From Aurantiacibacter sp. MUD11 (GTDB taxonomy: Bacteria > Pseudomonadota > Alphaproteobacteria > Sphingomonadales > Sphingomonadaceae): a stretch of DNA of 64,000 nucleotides. A model generated the notes under the pieces. The model was given only the letters and a program-made list of their open reading frames with translations. It was not told where the DNA came from and made no database searches. The stretch is taken from assembly GCF_026967575.1 (NCBI RefSeq), contig NZ_CP114054.1, forward strand, positions 1 to 64,000. The letters are read 5' to 3'. Each line of letters begins with the position of its first letter. Position 1 is the stretch's first letter. Of this stretch, positions 47,351-57,762 are shown in pieces. The position numbers and the translations under genes are program-made.

Positions 47351-47415
47351 GCATCGGTTTCCAGCACTTTACCCGCCCGAACTCCGCGGGATTCCGTCGA
47401 TCCTACAAAATTTTT

Positions 47416-47441
47416 GTTCCGCTCTTGTTCTTATGGAACAA
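47416..47441. promoter_or_regulatory. recA LexA box
   Basis: GTTC-N7-GTTC (47416-47430), the alphaproteobacterial LexA site, 77 bp before the recA start. The second half-site is also part of TTGTTC-N5-GAACAA (47425-47441), giving three half-sites in 26 bp. TTGTTC-N17-TACACC could be the promoter with the box over its -35. Confidence 0.75.
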
Positions 47442-47506
47442 AGTGGGTACACCTGCTGCTGTTGAAGAGTTGAACACGACCCTAGTAAGCTGACGGAGGC
47501 CATGTC

Positions 47507-48574
47507 ATGGCAGGTGCAAATCTCAAGCTCGTAGAAAAGGAATCCAACGTGGACCGTCAGAAGGCGCTTGATGCAGCGCTCGCGCAGATTGACCGCGCAT
47601 TCGGCAAGGGCTCGGCGATGAAGCTGGGCCAGAAGGAAGCGATGAACGTGGAGTCGATCTCCACCGGTTCGCTCGGCCTGGACATTGCGCTGGGCATCGG
47701 CGGCCTGCCCAAGGGGCGCGTGATCGAGGTCTACGGTCCGGAAAGCTCGGGCAAGACCACGCTGGCGCTGCACGTGATCGCAGAGGCGCAAAAGGCCGGC
47801 GGTACCGCTGCCTTCGTCGATGCCGAGCACGCGCTGGACCCGGTCTATGCCAAGAAGCTGGGCGTCGATATCGACGAACTGGTGGTGTCGCAGCCCGACA
47901 CGGGCGAGCAGGCGCTGGAAATCACCGATACGCTGGTGCGCTCCAACGCGATCGACGTGCTGGTGGTCGACTCGGTCGCCGCGCTGGTGCCGCGCGCCGA
48001 GATCGAAGGCGAGATGGGCGACAGCCACGTCGGCCTGCAGGCTCGCCTGATGTCGCAGTCGCTGCGCAAGCTGACCGGTTCGATCAACCGTTCCAAGTGC
48101 ATGGTGATCTTCATCAACCAGCTGCGCATGAAGATCGGCGTCATGTACGGGAATCCGGAAACGACGACCGGTGGTAACGCCCTCAAGTTCTACGCTTCGG
48201 TCCGCCTCGACATTCGCCGCACCGGCCAGATCAAGGACCGGGACGAGGTGATCGGCAACTCCACCCGCGTGAAGGTGGTGAAGAACAAGGTCGCCCCGCC
48301 GTTCAAGCAGGTCGAATTCGACATCATGTATGGCGAGGGCATTTCCAAGATCGGCGAGATCCTGGACCTTGGCGTGAAGGCCGGCGTGGTCGAGAAGTCC
48401 GGCTCGTGGTTCAGCTACGACAGCGTGCGGATCGGCCAGGGCCGTGAAAACGCCAAGACCTTCCTCAAGGAAAACCCCGAAGTTTGCGACAAGTTGGAAG
48501 CCGCCATTCGCGGTAAGACCGACGAGGTCGCCGAGGAGATGATGACGGGTCCGGACGCGGACTCGGAAGACTGA
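47507..48574 (+). CDS. recA: Recombinase RecA
   Basis: 355 residues. ATP-dependent strand-exchange protein and LexA co-protease of the SOS response. Walker [10 protein letters not shown] (77-85), the DNA-binding loops ([18 protein letters not shown] and the [15 protein letters not shown] region), Walker [13 protein letters not shown]. An acidic C-terminal tail ([11 protein letters not shown]) is normal. Start at 47507 preceded by a GGAGG-like site. Upstream LexA box; strong terminator downstream. Confidence 0.98.
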   Translation: MAGANLKLVEKESNVDRQKALDAALAQIDRAFGKGSAMKLGQKEAMNVESISTGSLGLDIALGIGGLPKGRVIEVYGPESSGKTTLALHVIAEAQKAGGTAAFVDAEHALDPVYAKKLGVDIDELVVSQPDTGEQALEITDTLVRSNAIDVLVVDSVAALVPRAEIEGEMGDSHVGLQARLMSQSLRKLTGSINRSKCMVIFINQLRMKIGVMYGNPETTTGGNALKFYASVRLDIRRTGQIKDRDEVIGNSTRVKVVKNKVAPPFKQVEFDIMYGEGISKIGEILDLGVKAGVVEKSGSWFSYDSVRIGQGRENAKTFLKENPEVCDKLEAAIRGKTDEVAEEMMTGPDADSED

Positions 48575-48612
48575 TCCTCAAGAAGGCCGGACCCACGGCC
48601 TTGCGAAACCGG

Positions 48613-48660
48613 AGCCGGCGCGGTGGCAACCCCAGCCACCAACGCCGGCTTCTTCGCATT
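48613..48660 (+). terminator. recA terminator
   Basis: Long stem AGCCGGCG...CGCCGGCT with an inner GGTGGC/GCCACC (48613-48650), followed by TCTTCGCATTT. Confidence 0.75.
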
Positions 48661-48723
48661 TGGGGAATTGAATGACCTGGCTGCCCGCGATACCGCTTCT
48701 CTTCCGCAGGAAAGAGGAACGGC

Positions 48724-49551
48724 ATGGTAGACAAGAGCGAATGGCAGGGGCGTAGCGGTGATACCTGGGCTGCCGAGTGGCGCCGCACCGACCAGAGCTT
48801 CTCGCGCCTGACCGAACGCCTGCTCGAACGCACCCGCGAATATTCCTTCGACCGCGTGCTTGATGTCGGGTGCGGTGCCGGAGAATTGTCGATGGCTATC
48901 GCACGCGGCCGGCCCCGCGTGCAGGTTAAGGGTGTCGATGTATCGCCGCAGTTGGTCGAAGTTGCTCGCCAGCGGGCAGAGAACCTTGCCAATGTCGAAT
49001 TCGTCTTGTCCGACGCCGCCGTCTGGGAGGGCGATGAAACGACTGCCCCGCAGCTGCTCGTCTCACGGCATGGGGTGATGTTCTTCGACGATCCTCCCGC
49101 TGCTTTCGCCAACCTTGCCCGACAGGCAGCCCCGGGCGCAAACCTGATCTTTTCCTGCTTCCGGCCGGTGAAGGAGAATCCCTTCTTCACTGAGGTCATG
49201 CGCCTGTTGCCCGAAGCTCCGCCACCGACCGCACCCGATGCGCCGGGCCCCTTCGCCTTTGGTGATCGTGATCGGGTCGAGGCAATCCTGCGGGCCGGCG
49301 GTTGGTCCGACATCGCTTTCGAGGCGTTCGATTTCCCCATGATCGCCGGGGTCGGCGAAAACGCCGTGGACGAGGCCGTGACCTACTTCTCCCGCATCGG
49401 TCCTGCATCGCGCATCGCCGCCGAGATGGACGAGGCTTCGCGGGACCGTTTCCTGGGCCGTGTGCGGGACCTAGCCCAGCGCAATTGCACCGAAGGCGTT
49501 GTCGCATTGCGCGCCGCGGCCTGGATCGTTTCGGCGAGCAAAGGCGAATAG
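48724..49551 (+). CDS. Class I SAM-dependent methyltransferase
   Basis: 275 residues. SAM motif [15 protein letters not shown], acidic [14 protein letters not shown], and SDAAVWEG in motif III position. An adjacent aggaaagaggaac provides the ribosome site. The substrate is not evident; the C-terminal half ([25 protein letters not shown]) resembles small-molecule methyltransferases of the UbiE/trans-aconitate type. It lies between the recA terminator and alaS. Confidence 0.82.
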   Translation: MVDKSEWQGRSGDTWAAEWRRTDQSFSRLTERLLERTREYSFDRVLDVGCGAGELSMAIARGRPRVQVKGVDVSPQLVEVARQRAENLANVEFVLSDAAVWEGDETTAPQLLVSRHGVMFFDDPPAAFANLARQAAPGANLIFSCFRPVKENPFFTEVMRLLPEAPPPTAPDAPGPFAFGDRDRVEAILRAGGWSDIAFEAFDFPMIAGVGENAVDEAVTYFSRIGPASRIAAEMDEASRDRFLGRVRDLAQRNCTEGVVALRAAAWIVSASKGE

Positions 49552-49601
49552 CGACTATTGGCGGCTTGCCGACAAGCGCATCGCGCCCTAATTCGCCTGC
49601 C

Positions 49602-52253
49602 ATGACTTCGACCAACGATATTCGCGCTGCATTTCTCGACTTCTTCGCAGCGAACGACCACCAGGTTGTGCCTTCCGCGCCGCTTGTACCGTACAACGAT
49701 CCCTCGCTGATGTTCGTCAACGCGGGCATGGTGCCGTTCAAGAACGTGTTCACCGGCGTGGAGACGCCGCCCGCACCGCGCGCGGCCAGCAGCCAGAAAT
49801 GCGTACGCGCCGGCGGCAAGCACAACGACCTCGACAATGTCGGCTACACCGCGCGCCATCTCACCTTCTTCGAGATGCTCGGCAACTTCAGTTTCGGCGA
49901 CTATTTCAAGGAGCGCGCGATCGAGCACGCCTGGACGATGGTCACCAAGGAACTCGGCCTCGCCAAGGATCGCCTGACCGTCACCGTCTATCACACCGAC
50001 GATGAGGCCTTCGACCTGTGGCGCAAGATCGCCGGCCTGCCAGAAGAGCGCATCATCCGCATCGCCACGAAGGACAATTTCTGGGCCATGGGCTCGGACG
50101 GCCCGTGCGGTCCGTGTTCGGAGATCTTCTGGGATCACGGCCCCGAAATCGCCGGTGGCCCTCCGGGTTCGCCCGAGGAAGACGGCGACCGCTTCGTCGA
50201 AATCTGGAACCTCGTCTTCATGCAGCACGTGCAGGAAGCGGACGAGATCGTCGGCGACCTGCCGCGGCCCAGCATCGATACCGGCATGGGGCTGGAGCGC
50301 ATCTCCACTGTCATGCAGGGCGTGCACAACGTCTTCGAGACCGATACTTTCCGCACGATTATCGGTGCGAGCGAGGACCTGGCCGGGGCCAAGGCTGAGG
50401 GCGATGCGCTGGCCAGCCACCGCGTGATCGCGGACCACCTGCGCTCGACCAGCTTCCTGATCGCCGATGGCGTGCTGCCGTCGAACGAAGGGCGTGGATA
50501 CGTGCTGCGCCGGATCATGCGCCGCGCCATGCGCCATGCGCACCTGCTGGGAGCCGACAAGCCGCTGATGCACCGCCTTGTGCCGACGCTGGTGAGCGAG
50601 ATGGGGCAGGCCTATCCCGATCTTGGCCGGGCACAGGCGTTGATCACCGAGGTGCTCGAGCGCGAAGAAACCCGTTTCCGCCAGACGCTGGAAAAGGGCC
50701 TGCGCCTGCTCGACGAGCAGGCTGCGTCGCTGGGCGAAGGCGACAGCCTGCCCGGCGAAACCGCCTTCAAGCTCTACGACACCTACGGCTTCCCTTACGA
50801 CCTGACCGAGGACGCGCTGCGTTCGCGCGGGATTAGCGTGGACAAGGACGGCTTCGATGCCGCCATGGCGCAGCAGAAGGCTGCCGCCCGCGCTGCGTGG
50901 AAGGGCTCCGGCGCTTCTGCCGATGGCGAGCTGTGGTTTGACATCGCCGAACGCGAAGGCGCGACCGAGTTCACCGGCTACAGCTCGACGGAAGGCGAGG
51001 GCCGGGTGGTCGCGCTGGTCGTCGATGGCAAGGAAGTCGACCGGGCCGATAGCGGGCAGGAAGTCACCGTGCTGACCAACCAGACGCCGTTCTATGGCGA
51101 AAGTGGTGGTCAGACCGGCGATGCCGGCACGATTTCGGGCGACCATCGCCTGGAAATCGCGGTTCACGATACGTCGAAGCCGCTGGGCCGCCTGCATGCG
51201 CATCATGGCAAGATCGCTTCGGGCACTATCGCTGTGGGCGATACCGTGCACCTGGCGATCGATGCAGAGCGCCGCGACAAGATCCGCGCCAATCACTCGG
51301 CTACGCACCTCGTCCATGCTGCCCTGCGCAACACGCTGGGCGAGCATGTGACACAGAAGGGTTCGCTGGTTGCGGAAGACCGGCTGCGCTTCGACTTCTC
51401 GCATCCCAAGCCGCTGACTGCGGAGGAGATCGCTGCCATCGAGGCGGAGGTGAATGCGGAAATTCGCGCCAACGAGCAGGTGCGTACGCAGCTGATGAGC
51501 CCCGACGACGCCGTCGAGGCCGGCGCGCTGGCGCTGTTCGGCGAGAAATACGGTGAGGAAGTCCGCGTGCTGTCGATGGGCCGCGCCGGCACTGGCGGTC
51601 GCAACTTCTCGGTCGAGCTGTGCGGCGGTACCCATGTAAAGGCGACCGGCGATATCGGCCTGTTCCGCATCATCACCGAGAGCGCGGTGTCTTCCGGTGT
51701 CCGCCGTATCGAGGCCCTGACCGGTGAGGCCGCCCGCCAGTGGGTGGTCGGCCGTGAAGAAGCGCTGAAGTCGGTCGCGGCGACGCTGAAGACCGCGCCG
51801 GACGAAGTCGAGGCCCGCGTCGCCGCTCTGGTCGACGAGCGCAAGGCGCTTGAACGCGAACTGGCCGAAGCAAAGAAGCAGCTGGCCCTCGGTGGCGGCG
51901 GCGGTGCCGCGCCCCAGGCGGACGAGGAAATCGCCGGGGTTAAGTTCGCGGGGCAGGTGCTCGAAGGCATGAACCCCAAGGAACTGCGCGGCCTGCTCGA
52001 CGAGGCCAAGTCGCGCCTCGGTTCCGGTGTGGCGGCGATCTGTGCCGTCAATGATGGGAAGGCCGCCTTTGCGGTTGCCGTGACCGACGACCTGACCGAT
52101 CGCTTTAGCGCGGTCGACCTCGTGCGGGCCGGTGTCGAAGCGCTGGGCGGCAAGGGCGGTGGTGGCCGTCCTGACATGGCGCAGGGCGGCGGCCCGGATG
52201 GCGACAAGGCAGATCAGGCATTGGCTGCAGTGCGCGAGGTCATGGCTGCCTGA
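49602..52253 (+). CDS. alaS: Alanine--tRNA ligase
   Basis: 883 residues from 49602. Charges tRNA-Ala and removes mis-activated serine/glycine. Class II catalytic core at the N-terminus ([39 protein letters not shown]), editing domain with the zinc-binding NHSATHLVH (H565, H569) and CGGTH (C674, H678), a coiled coil ([15 protein letters not shown]) and a C-terminal DHH-associated domain rich in glycine. The downstream membrane-protein gene starts inside its stop (TGATG). Confidence 0.97.
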   Translation: MTSTNDIRAAFLDFFAANDHQVVPSAPLVPYNDPSLMFVNAGMVPFKNVFTGVETPPAPRAASSQKCVRAGGKHNDLDNVGYTARHLTFFEMLGNFSFGDYFKERAIEHAWTMVTKELGLAKDRLTVTVYHTDDEAFDLWRKIAGLPEERIIRIATKDNFWAMGSDGPCGPCSEIFWDHGPEIAGGPPGSPEEDGDRFVEIWNLVFMQHVQEADEIVGDLPRPSIDTGMGLERISTVMQGVHNVFETDTFRTIIGASEDLAGAKAEGDALASHRVIADHLRSTSFLIADGVLPSNEGRGYVLRRIMRRAMRHAHLLGADKPLMHRLVPTLVSEMGQAYPDLGRAQALITEVLEREETRFRQTLEKGLRLLDEQAASLGEGDSLPGETAFKLYDTYGFPYDLTEDALRSRGISVDKDGFDAAMAQQKAAARAAWKGSGASADGELWFDIAEREGATEFTGYSSTEGEGRVVALVVDGKEVDRADSGQEVTVLTNQTPFYGESGGQTGDAGTISGDHRLEIAVHDTSKPLGRLHAHHGKIASGTIAVGDTVHLAIDAERRDKIRANHSATHLVHAALRNTLGEHVTQKGSLVAEDRLRFDFSHPKPLTAEEIAAIEAEVNAEIRANEQVRTQLMSPDDAVEAGALALFGEKYGEEVRVLSMGRAGTGGRNFSVELCGGTHVKATGDIGLFRIITESAVSSGVRRIEALTGEAARQWVVGREEALKSVAATLKTAPDEVEARVAALVDERKALERELAEAKKQLALGGGGGAAPQADEEIAGVKFAGQVLEGMNPKELRGLLDEAKSRLGSGVAAICAVNDGKAAFAVAVTDDLTDRFSAVDLVRAGVEALGGKGGGGRPDMAQGGGPDGDKADQALAAVREVMAA

Positions 52254-52702
52254 TGCCGCAAAAGCGGCTGCGGGCCCTGGTCCTGATGCGGCGCTTGGCG
52301 CAGACCGCCTGGCGCGGGTTTCGCAAGGCGTTGAATGTCAGCTGGCTGGCGCTGCGCGACCGCAAGGTGGGCCTCTTCCCCAAGCTCCTCGGCATAGTTG
52401 CTGCGCTGGTGGGCGTTGCGCCGATAGAGTGGATCCCAGGGATCAACCCACTCCTCCTCGTTGGCGCGGAGTTGGTTCTGATCCCGCTCCTGCTCGCTTT
52501 CGCTTGGTGGCTTGTGCCGAAGTCGGTGAAGCTGCGGTTGGAGGAAGAAGCGAGGGGCCGCCCTGTCCCTTGGGCCTTTCTAGCGCTTGTTGCCGTCATC
52601 TTCGTTGCAGCAATCGCCGTAGATACTTGGTTTGACGTTACTTACCCCGGCCAAGACGCAGCATCGCGCCTGTTGGCGCCGTATCTCGACCGGTTCGAAT
52701 AG
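52253..52702 (+). CDS. Small membrane protein, DUF1232-like
   Basis: 149 residues, translationally coupled to alaS (the ATG shares a base with its stop). Basic N-terminus, then DRKVGLFPKLLGIVAALVGV and APIEWIPGINPLLLVGAEL. The order 'kinase-like basic stretch, membrane helix, P-I-x-x-I-P' recalls DUF1232 (YkvA) proteins. Two to three membrane helices in total. Function unknown; assignment to DUF1232 is tentative. Confidence 0.65.
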   Translation: MPQKRLRALVLMRRLAQTAWRGFRKALNVSWLALRDRKVGLFPKLLGIVAALVGVAPIEWIPGINPLLLVGAELVLIPLLLAFAWWLVPKSVKLRLEEEARGRPVPWAFLALVAVIFVAAIAVDTWFDVTYPGQDAASRLLAPYLDRFE

Positions 52703-52706
52703 CTGC

Positions 52707-54476
52707 CTAACCTTCGACCGTGCTGGTGCGCAGTTTCGGCTTGTGCTCCAGCGCGCCTTCCTCGCGAATGTGCTCGCGGAATTCGTCGCGCTTTTCGTGG
52801 ATCGAGGCGATCACCGGACCCATCGGCACGCCGATGTCGACCAGCGCGGCCTCGGATAGCTGGAGCGAGCTTTCCAGCGTTTCGGGCACGGCCGTGCTGG
52901 CTCCGGCACGATAGAGCTCGGCCGCGTGGAAGCTGTCGCGGGCGCGGGCGATGATCGGCAGGTCCGGGTGCGAAGCACGGATCTTGCGCACCAGCCGCTG
53001 GGCGAGGATGTGCTCGTCCATGGTCAGGATCACGGCAGGTGCGCGATCCAGGCCCAGGTGATCGAGCACGTCGGCGCGCATGGCGTTGCCGAACACGGCG
53101 TAATAGCCCTCGCGCCGGGCATCGTCGATCATGTCGGCATCGGCATCGATCGCGATGTAGGGCTTGTCGTGCTTTTCCAGCATCTGCGCCACCAGCTTGC
53201 CGACGCGGCCGAAGCCGATGACGATCACGCGCGGTGCGGCATTATCGCCACCTTCAAGCTCGTCCAGCGAGGGCGCCGGCTCGATCCGCCGGGCGACAAT
53301 CCTGCCCAGCAGCGCCAGCAGCGGCGTGATCGTGAGGCCGATGGCGGTGACGATCTGCCAGAACTGCGCCGTGCCGGGCTGGATCAGCAGGGCACTGGTG
53401 GCAGCCCCGATCACGATCAGCGTGGTTTCCGACGGGCTGGCCATCAGGATACCGGTCTCGGTGGCGGTGCTGCGGCGCGCGCCCATCAGGCGCAGCAGCA
53501 CGCCGGTAACGATCGCCTTCAGCGTCAGCACGCCCAGCACCGCGCCCAGGATCATCCAGAGGTTGTCCCAGATCATCAGCAGGTCGATGCCCATGCCAAC
53601 GGTGATCAGGAAGATCCCCAGCGCCAGGCCCTTGAACGGCTCCATGATGCCTTCGACTTCGGTGTGATATTCGGTTTCGGCGATCAGCAGGCCCGCGATC
53701 AGCGCGCCGACGATGGGGGACAGGCCGACGAAGGCGGTGGCAAGGCTGGCGCCGATCACCACCAGCAGGCTGGCGGCGAGGAACAGTTCCGGGCTCTTGG
53801 TGCGGGCCGCCTGGGCGAACAGGCGCGGCAGCAGCAAGCGTCCGGCAATCATCATCACCACAACCACCAGCAGGCCCTGCCACAGCGTGTCGAACAGGCC
53901 GGTCAGCCCGTCTTCCTGCGCGAAGGGTGCCAGCGCGCCGAGCAGGAAGATGACCGGCACGATCATGATGTCCTCGAACAGCAGCATCGACAGCGCTGCG
54001 CGGCCTACCGGCGTATTGGTGCCCGATATCGGCAGCACCAGCGCGGTGGAGGAAAAGGTGAGGGCAAGGCCAAGCGCCAGCGCGCCCGTCCAGTACTGGC
54101 CCATCATGGAGAGGAAGGCCGCCATCAGCGCGCCGATCACCAGCAATTCCAGCGCGCCAAGGCCGAACACCAGTTTGCGCAGCTGCCACAGGCGATTGAA
54201 GCTCAGCTCCAGCCCGATGGCGAACAGCAGCAGCACGATGCCGAACTCGGCGAAAGGCTCCAATGCTTCCGGCTCGCTGATGGTGACGTAGTTCAACCAT
54301 TCATGGTCGACGACCATCCGGCCGAGGCCGAACGGGCCAACAAGCAGGCCAACGAGGATGAAACCGATGATTGGCGTTACGCGGAAACGCGCGAACAGCG
54401 GGATGACGATACCGGCCGCACCCAGGATGACGAGCGCGTCGGACATGATCGGGGAGATGGCTTCAGCACCGTGCAT
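52707..54476 (-). CDS. CPA2-type cation:proton antiporter with TrkA-N domain
   Basis: 589 residues from 54476 (54446 is an alternative; no Shine-Dalgarno at either). About 12 membrane helices with the CPA2 opening IPLFARFRVTPIIGFILVGL and GLELSFNRLWQLRK, then a C-terminal Rossmann RCK-N domain (RVIVIGFGRVGKLVAQMLEK, AIDADADMIDDARREG, DRAPAVILTMDEH). The layout is that of KefB/KefC/YbaL, which exchange K+ or Na+ for protons. No KefF/KefG ancillary gene is adjacent. It is divergent from putP. Confidence 0.9.
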   Translation of the reverse strand: MHGAEAISPIMSDALVILGAAGIVIPLFARFRVTPIIGFILVGLLVGPFGLGRMVVDHEWLNYVTISEPEALEPFAEFGIVLLLFAIGLELSFNRLWQLRKLVFGLGALELLVIGALMAAFLSMMGQYWTGALALGLALTFSSTALVLPISGTNTPVGRAALSMLLFEDIMIVPVIFLLGALAPFAQEDGLTGLFDTLWQGLLVVVVMMIAGRLLLPRLFAQAARTKSPELFLAASLLVVIGASLATAFVGLSPIVGALIAGLLIAETEYHTEVEGIMEPFKGLALGIFLITVGMGIDLLMIWDNLWMILGAVLGVLTLKAIVTGVLLRLMGARRSTATETGILMASPSETTLIVIGAATSALLIQPGTAQFWQIVTAIGLTITPLLALLGRIVARRIEPAPSLDELEGGDNAAPRVIVIGFGRVGKLVAQMLEKHDKPYIAIDADADMIDDARREGYYAVFGNAMRADVLDHLGLDRAPAVILTMDEHILAQRLVRKIRASHPDLPIIARARDSFHAAELYRAGASTAVPETLESSLQLSEAALVDIGVPMGPVIASIHEKRDEFREHIREEGALEHKPKLRTSTVEG

Positions 54477-54685
54477 GGCAATTGGTTTAGGCGAGGGGCG
54501 CTGGCCGTAGCAACGGGCAATTCGCCGGGGCCAACGATTGTTGTGCCACAAATTGGCAGAAACACCTGATCGGCTGACGGCGAATTCAGCAATATTCCTG
54601 CGGAGTCGGCAGATATCGCGCAATTCCCCTGCGAATTCCGCCGGAACTGGTGACTTGTGACCGCAGTTCCTTATGCATAGCGCCC

Positions 54686-56143
54686 ATGCAGACACCGACC
54701 CTGATCGCACTCGCCCTCTATTTCATCTTGATGCTCGGCATCGGCCTGTTCGCCTGGAAGCGTTCGACCGATGACAGCGAAGGCTACCTGCTGGGTGGCC
54801 GCAACCTGCATCCCGCCGTTGCAGCGCTTTCCGCCGGCGCTTCGGACATGTCGGGCTGGCTGCTGCTCGGTCTGCCGGGCGCACTATATCTGTCTGGCCT
54901 GGTAGAGGCATGGATCGGCATCGGCCTGTTCGTCGGCGCCGTGGTGAACTGGTTCGTCGTCGCGCCGCGGCTGCGACACCAGACCGTGCAGTACGGCAAT
55001 GCGCTGACCATCCCGCAATTCCTTGCCAACCGTTTCCCTGACAAGGCGACGACCCTGCGCGTTGTTTCCGCCATCATCGTGGTGATCTTTTTCGCGGTCT
55101 ATTCGGCTGCGGGACTGGTGGGCGGCGGCCTGCTGTTCGAAAGTACCTTCATCGACAGCGAGGTCATGGGCCTCAGCCCCTATATGGCGGGCGTCTTGCT
55201 CACTGCGCTGGTGGTGCTCGCCTATACCATGGTGGGCGGCTTCCTGGCGGTGAGCCTGACTGACTTCGTGCAGGGTTGCATCATGGTCGTCGCGCTGGTT
55301 GTGATGCCGCTGGTGGTGATCTTCGGCGATGGTGCGGCCAATGTCGGCAATGCGCTGGACGCGGTCGATCCCAACTTCCTCAGCTGGTTCGGCGGCCTGT
55401 CCGCCATCGGCTTCCTCTCTGCCGTGGCGTGGGGCCTCGGCTATTTCGGCCAGCCCCACATCATCGTGCGTTTCATGGCGGTAAAGGAAGGCGGTATTCC
55501 AACGGCCCGCAACATCGGCCTGGCATGGATGTTCGTGGCGCTGATCGGCGCCCTGGGCGTGGGCCTTGCCGGCCGCGCCCACGTGGAGCTGAACGGGCTG
55601 ACGCTGGAGAATTCGGAGACGATCTTCATCCTCCTTGCCAACACCCTGTTCCACCCCTTCGTCACCGGCTTCCTGCTGGCGGCGCTGCTGGCGGCGATCA
55701 TGAGCACGATCAGCTCGCAGCTGCTGGTCTCTTCCAGCTCGTTGACCGAGGACTTCTACCGCCTGTTCCTGCGCAAGCAGGCTAGCGAGACGGAGATGGT
55801 CAACGTCGGTCGCGTCTGCGTGGCGCTGGTGGCGATTGCCGCCATCGTTATCGCCAGTGATCCGGAAAGCGGCGTGCTTAGTCTCGTCTCCAACGCCTGG
55901 GCCGGGTTCGGCGCTGCTTTCGGCCCGCTGATCATCCTCTCGCTGACGTGGAAGCGTATGACCGGCGCGGGTGCGGTGGCTGGCCTCGTCGTTGGCGCGG
56001 CGGTGGTGATGACGTGGATCGCGACTGGTTTGAACGATACGACCGGTGTCTACGAGATCATCCCGGGCTTCATTGCGGCCTGGCTGGCGATCTGGCTGGT
56101 GAGCCTCGCGACCGCCAAGGATGCGGACGCAGCGGCGGCCTAA
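54686..56143 (+). CDS. putP: Sodium/proline symporter
   Basis: 485 residues from 54686. Member of the sodium:solute symporter family with about 13 helices. YLLGGRNLHPAVAALSAGAS followed by DMSGWLL, YGNALTIPQFLANRFPD, GYFGQPHIIVRFMAVK and TISSQLLVSSSSLTEDFYR are PutP motifs that form the Na+ and proline sites. It takes up proline for nutrition or osmoprotection. No putA is in view. It is convergent with the GNAT-nitrilase gene (4 bp overlap of stops). Confidence 0.92.
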   Translation: MQTPTLIALALYFILMLGIGLFAWKRSTDDSEGYLLGGRNLHPAVAALSAGASDMSGWLLLGLPGALYLSGLVEAWIGIGLFVGAVVNWFVVAPRLRHQTVQYGNALTIPQFLANRFPDKATTLRVVSAIIVVIFFAVYSAAGLVGGGLLFESTFIDSEVMGLSPYMAGVLLTALVVLAYTMVGGFLAVSLTDFVQGCIMVVALVVMPLVVIFGDGAANVGNALDAVDPNFLSWFGGLSAIGFLSAVAWGLGYFGQPHIIVRFMAVKEGGIPTARNIGLAWMFVALIGALGVGLAGRAHVELNGLTLENSETIFILLANTLFHPFVTGFLLAALLAAIMSTISSQLLVSSSSLTEDFYRLFLRKQASETEMVNVGRVCVALVAIAAIVIASDPESGVLSLVSNAWAGFGAAFGPLIILSLTWKRMTGAGAVAGLVVGAAVVMTWIATGLNDTTGVYEIIPGFIAAWLAIWLVSLATAKDADAAAA

Positions 56144-57744
56144 CCGCCACCCGGACCGTGCTGGTGCATCGGCGGCGGACCGGTCAGGTCACCGGGTTCG
56201 CCGCCTGAGCCCTTCTGCTCCCACTCGATGCGGTAGAGGTCGAAACGGCGGTCCGCCAGATTGCGCACCGTCCCTTCGGCGCGGGCCCATGCGAGGTCGG
56301 ACAGGTTGACGTCGCTGATGGTCAGTGTCTCGACATTCTCCGACGCTTCAGCGGCGATACCATCGCGGGCGAAGGGGAAGTCGCAGGGCGTCAGGATACA
56401 GCTTTGCGCATACTGGATGTCCATGTTGGCGACATTGGGCAGGTTGCCGACATTGCCGCTCATCACGACGTAGCACTGGTTCTCGATCGCGCGGGCCTGT
56501 GCGCAGTAGCGCACGCGCATGTAGCCCTGGCGGCTGTCGGTGCAGAAGGGCACGAAGATGATCCGCGCGCCTTCGTCCACCAGACGGCGGGCCAGTTCGG
56601 GGAATTCGCTGTCGTAGCAGATCAGCACGCCCACCGGGCCGCAGTCGGTCTGGATAACGTCGACGCTGTCACCGCCGCGAATGTTCCACCAGTAGGCCTC
56701 GTTCGGGGTCGGGTGGATCTTCTCCTGCTCGTGTACCGAGCCGTCGCGCAGGCACACCATGGCGACGTTATGGATGTCGCCATCGTCCATGCGCGTGGGG
56801 TGCGAGCCGCCGATGATGTTGATGTTGAACTTCAGCGCCATTTCCGACAGCGCCTTGCGGATACGCGGCGTGTATTCGGACAGGCGCTCGATCGACTCCA
56901 GCGGGGAGAGCTCGGTGTCCTCCGCGCTCAGCAGCATCAGCGTGAAGAGTTCTGGAAACAGGATGAAGTCCGACTCGTAATCCGCTGCAACGTCGACGAA
57001 ATATTGCACGTGGCGAATGAACTCGTCGAAATCCTGCACCGCCCGCGCCTGTAGCTGGCAGGAGGCAACGCGCACGCTTTCGACATCGCGAGGGACACGC
57101 CCCTTCGGCCCGGCTTCCTGGTCGACGAAGGGGTTGCGCCAGACCATGTGCACGGCATTGCCCCGGCTGCGCTTGTCTTCGGGCAGGTAGTTCTCGAGCA
57201 CGCCCAGCGGCTCGAACCCGTTGGCCAGCTGGAAGCGCAGGACGGGGTCGTGAATCTTCCCGGCGATGACCTGGTCGAGATAGTCCTGCGGGCCTTCCAC
57301 CCGCCGCCAGCTCTTCTTGAGGTTCGGCATCCGACCGCCGAAGACGATGCCTTTCAGCTCCTCGCGCTCGGCCAGCTTGCGGCGCTCTTCATAGAGGCGG
57401 CGCCCGATGCGCGTGCCGCGCACCTTGGGGTCGACGCACATTTCATAGCCGTAGAGCCAGTCGCCGTTGGGATCGTGGCGGCTGCCGTAGCCGTTGCCGG
57501 TAATCTCGTCCCAGCTATGCGGGCGCAGCGCCTTGTCGCCACCGATGCGCATGGAAGCGCAATAGCCGATCAGCCGGTCATCGAGAAAAGCGACGAAGCA
57601 GCCTTCCGGGTAGTTGTTCAGCTGCCCGCGGATCTCGCTTTGCGTGTAGGGGGCAAAGTCCTCGTAAACCCGGCGGGCGAGCGCGGCGATCTTGCGAATA
57701 TCGCCGGTCTCTGCCTGCCGGACTTCGAGGCGGGCCTTGGTCAT
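56140..57744 (-). CDS. GNAT acetyltransferase-nitrilase fusion
   Basis: 534 residues. N-terminal GNAT domain (about 1-200: RQAETGDIRKIAALARRVYE, YEMCVDPKVRGTRIGRRLYE as the acetyl-CoA loop), then a carbon-nitrogen hydrolase domain (about 225-510) with the triad Glu in DFILFPELFTL, Lys in QEKIHPTPNEA and Cys in VGVLICYDSEFPE. Such fusions are known; the hydrolase half would cleave an amide and the GNAT half acetylate an amine, but the substrate is not known. It follows icd by 18 bp on the same strand, so they may be co-transcribed. Confidence 0.88.
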   Translation of the reverse strand: MTKARLEVRQAETGDIRKIAALARRVYEDFAPYTQSEIRGQLNNYPEGCFVAFLDDRLIGYCASMRIGGDKALRPHSWDEITGNGYGSRHDPNGDWLYGYEMCVDPKVRGTRIGRRLYEERRKLAEREELKGIVFGGRMPNLKKSWRRVEGPQDYLDQVIAGKIHDPVLRFQLANGFEPLGVLENYLPEDKRSRGNAVHMVWRNPFVDQEAGPKGRVPRDVESVRVASCQLQARAVQDFDEFIRHVQYFVDVAADYESDFILFPELFTLMLLSAEDTELSPLESIERLSEYTPRIRKALSEMALKFNINIIGGSHPTRMDDGDIHNVAMVCLRDGSVHEQEKIHPTPNEAYWWNIRGGDSVDVIQTDCGPVGVLICYDSEFPELARRLVDEGARIIFVPFCTDSRQGYMRVRYCAQARAIENQCYVVMSGNVGNLPNVANMDIQYAQSCILTPCDFPFARDGIAAEASENVETLTISDVNLSDLAWARAEGTVRNLADRRFDLYRIEWEQKGSGGEPGDLTGPPPMHQHGPGGG

Positions 57745-57762
57745 GCCGTAAGCCCCCGGGCC

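Noticed and set aside
49383..51635. 750-residue open frame antisense to alaS
   Set aside because: Same reason: third-position GC bias of alaS keeps the opposite frame open.
53254..54569. Long open frames on both strands over the antiporter gene
   Set aside because: Low-complexity shadows (Gln/His/Asp-rich); the CPA2 antiporter frame carries all conserved motifs.
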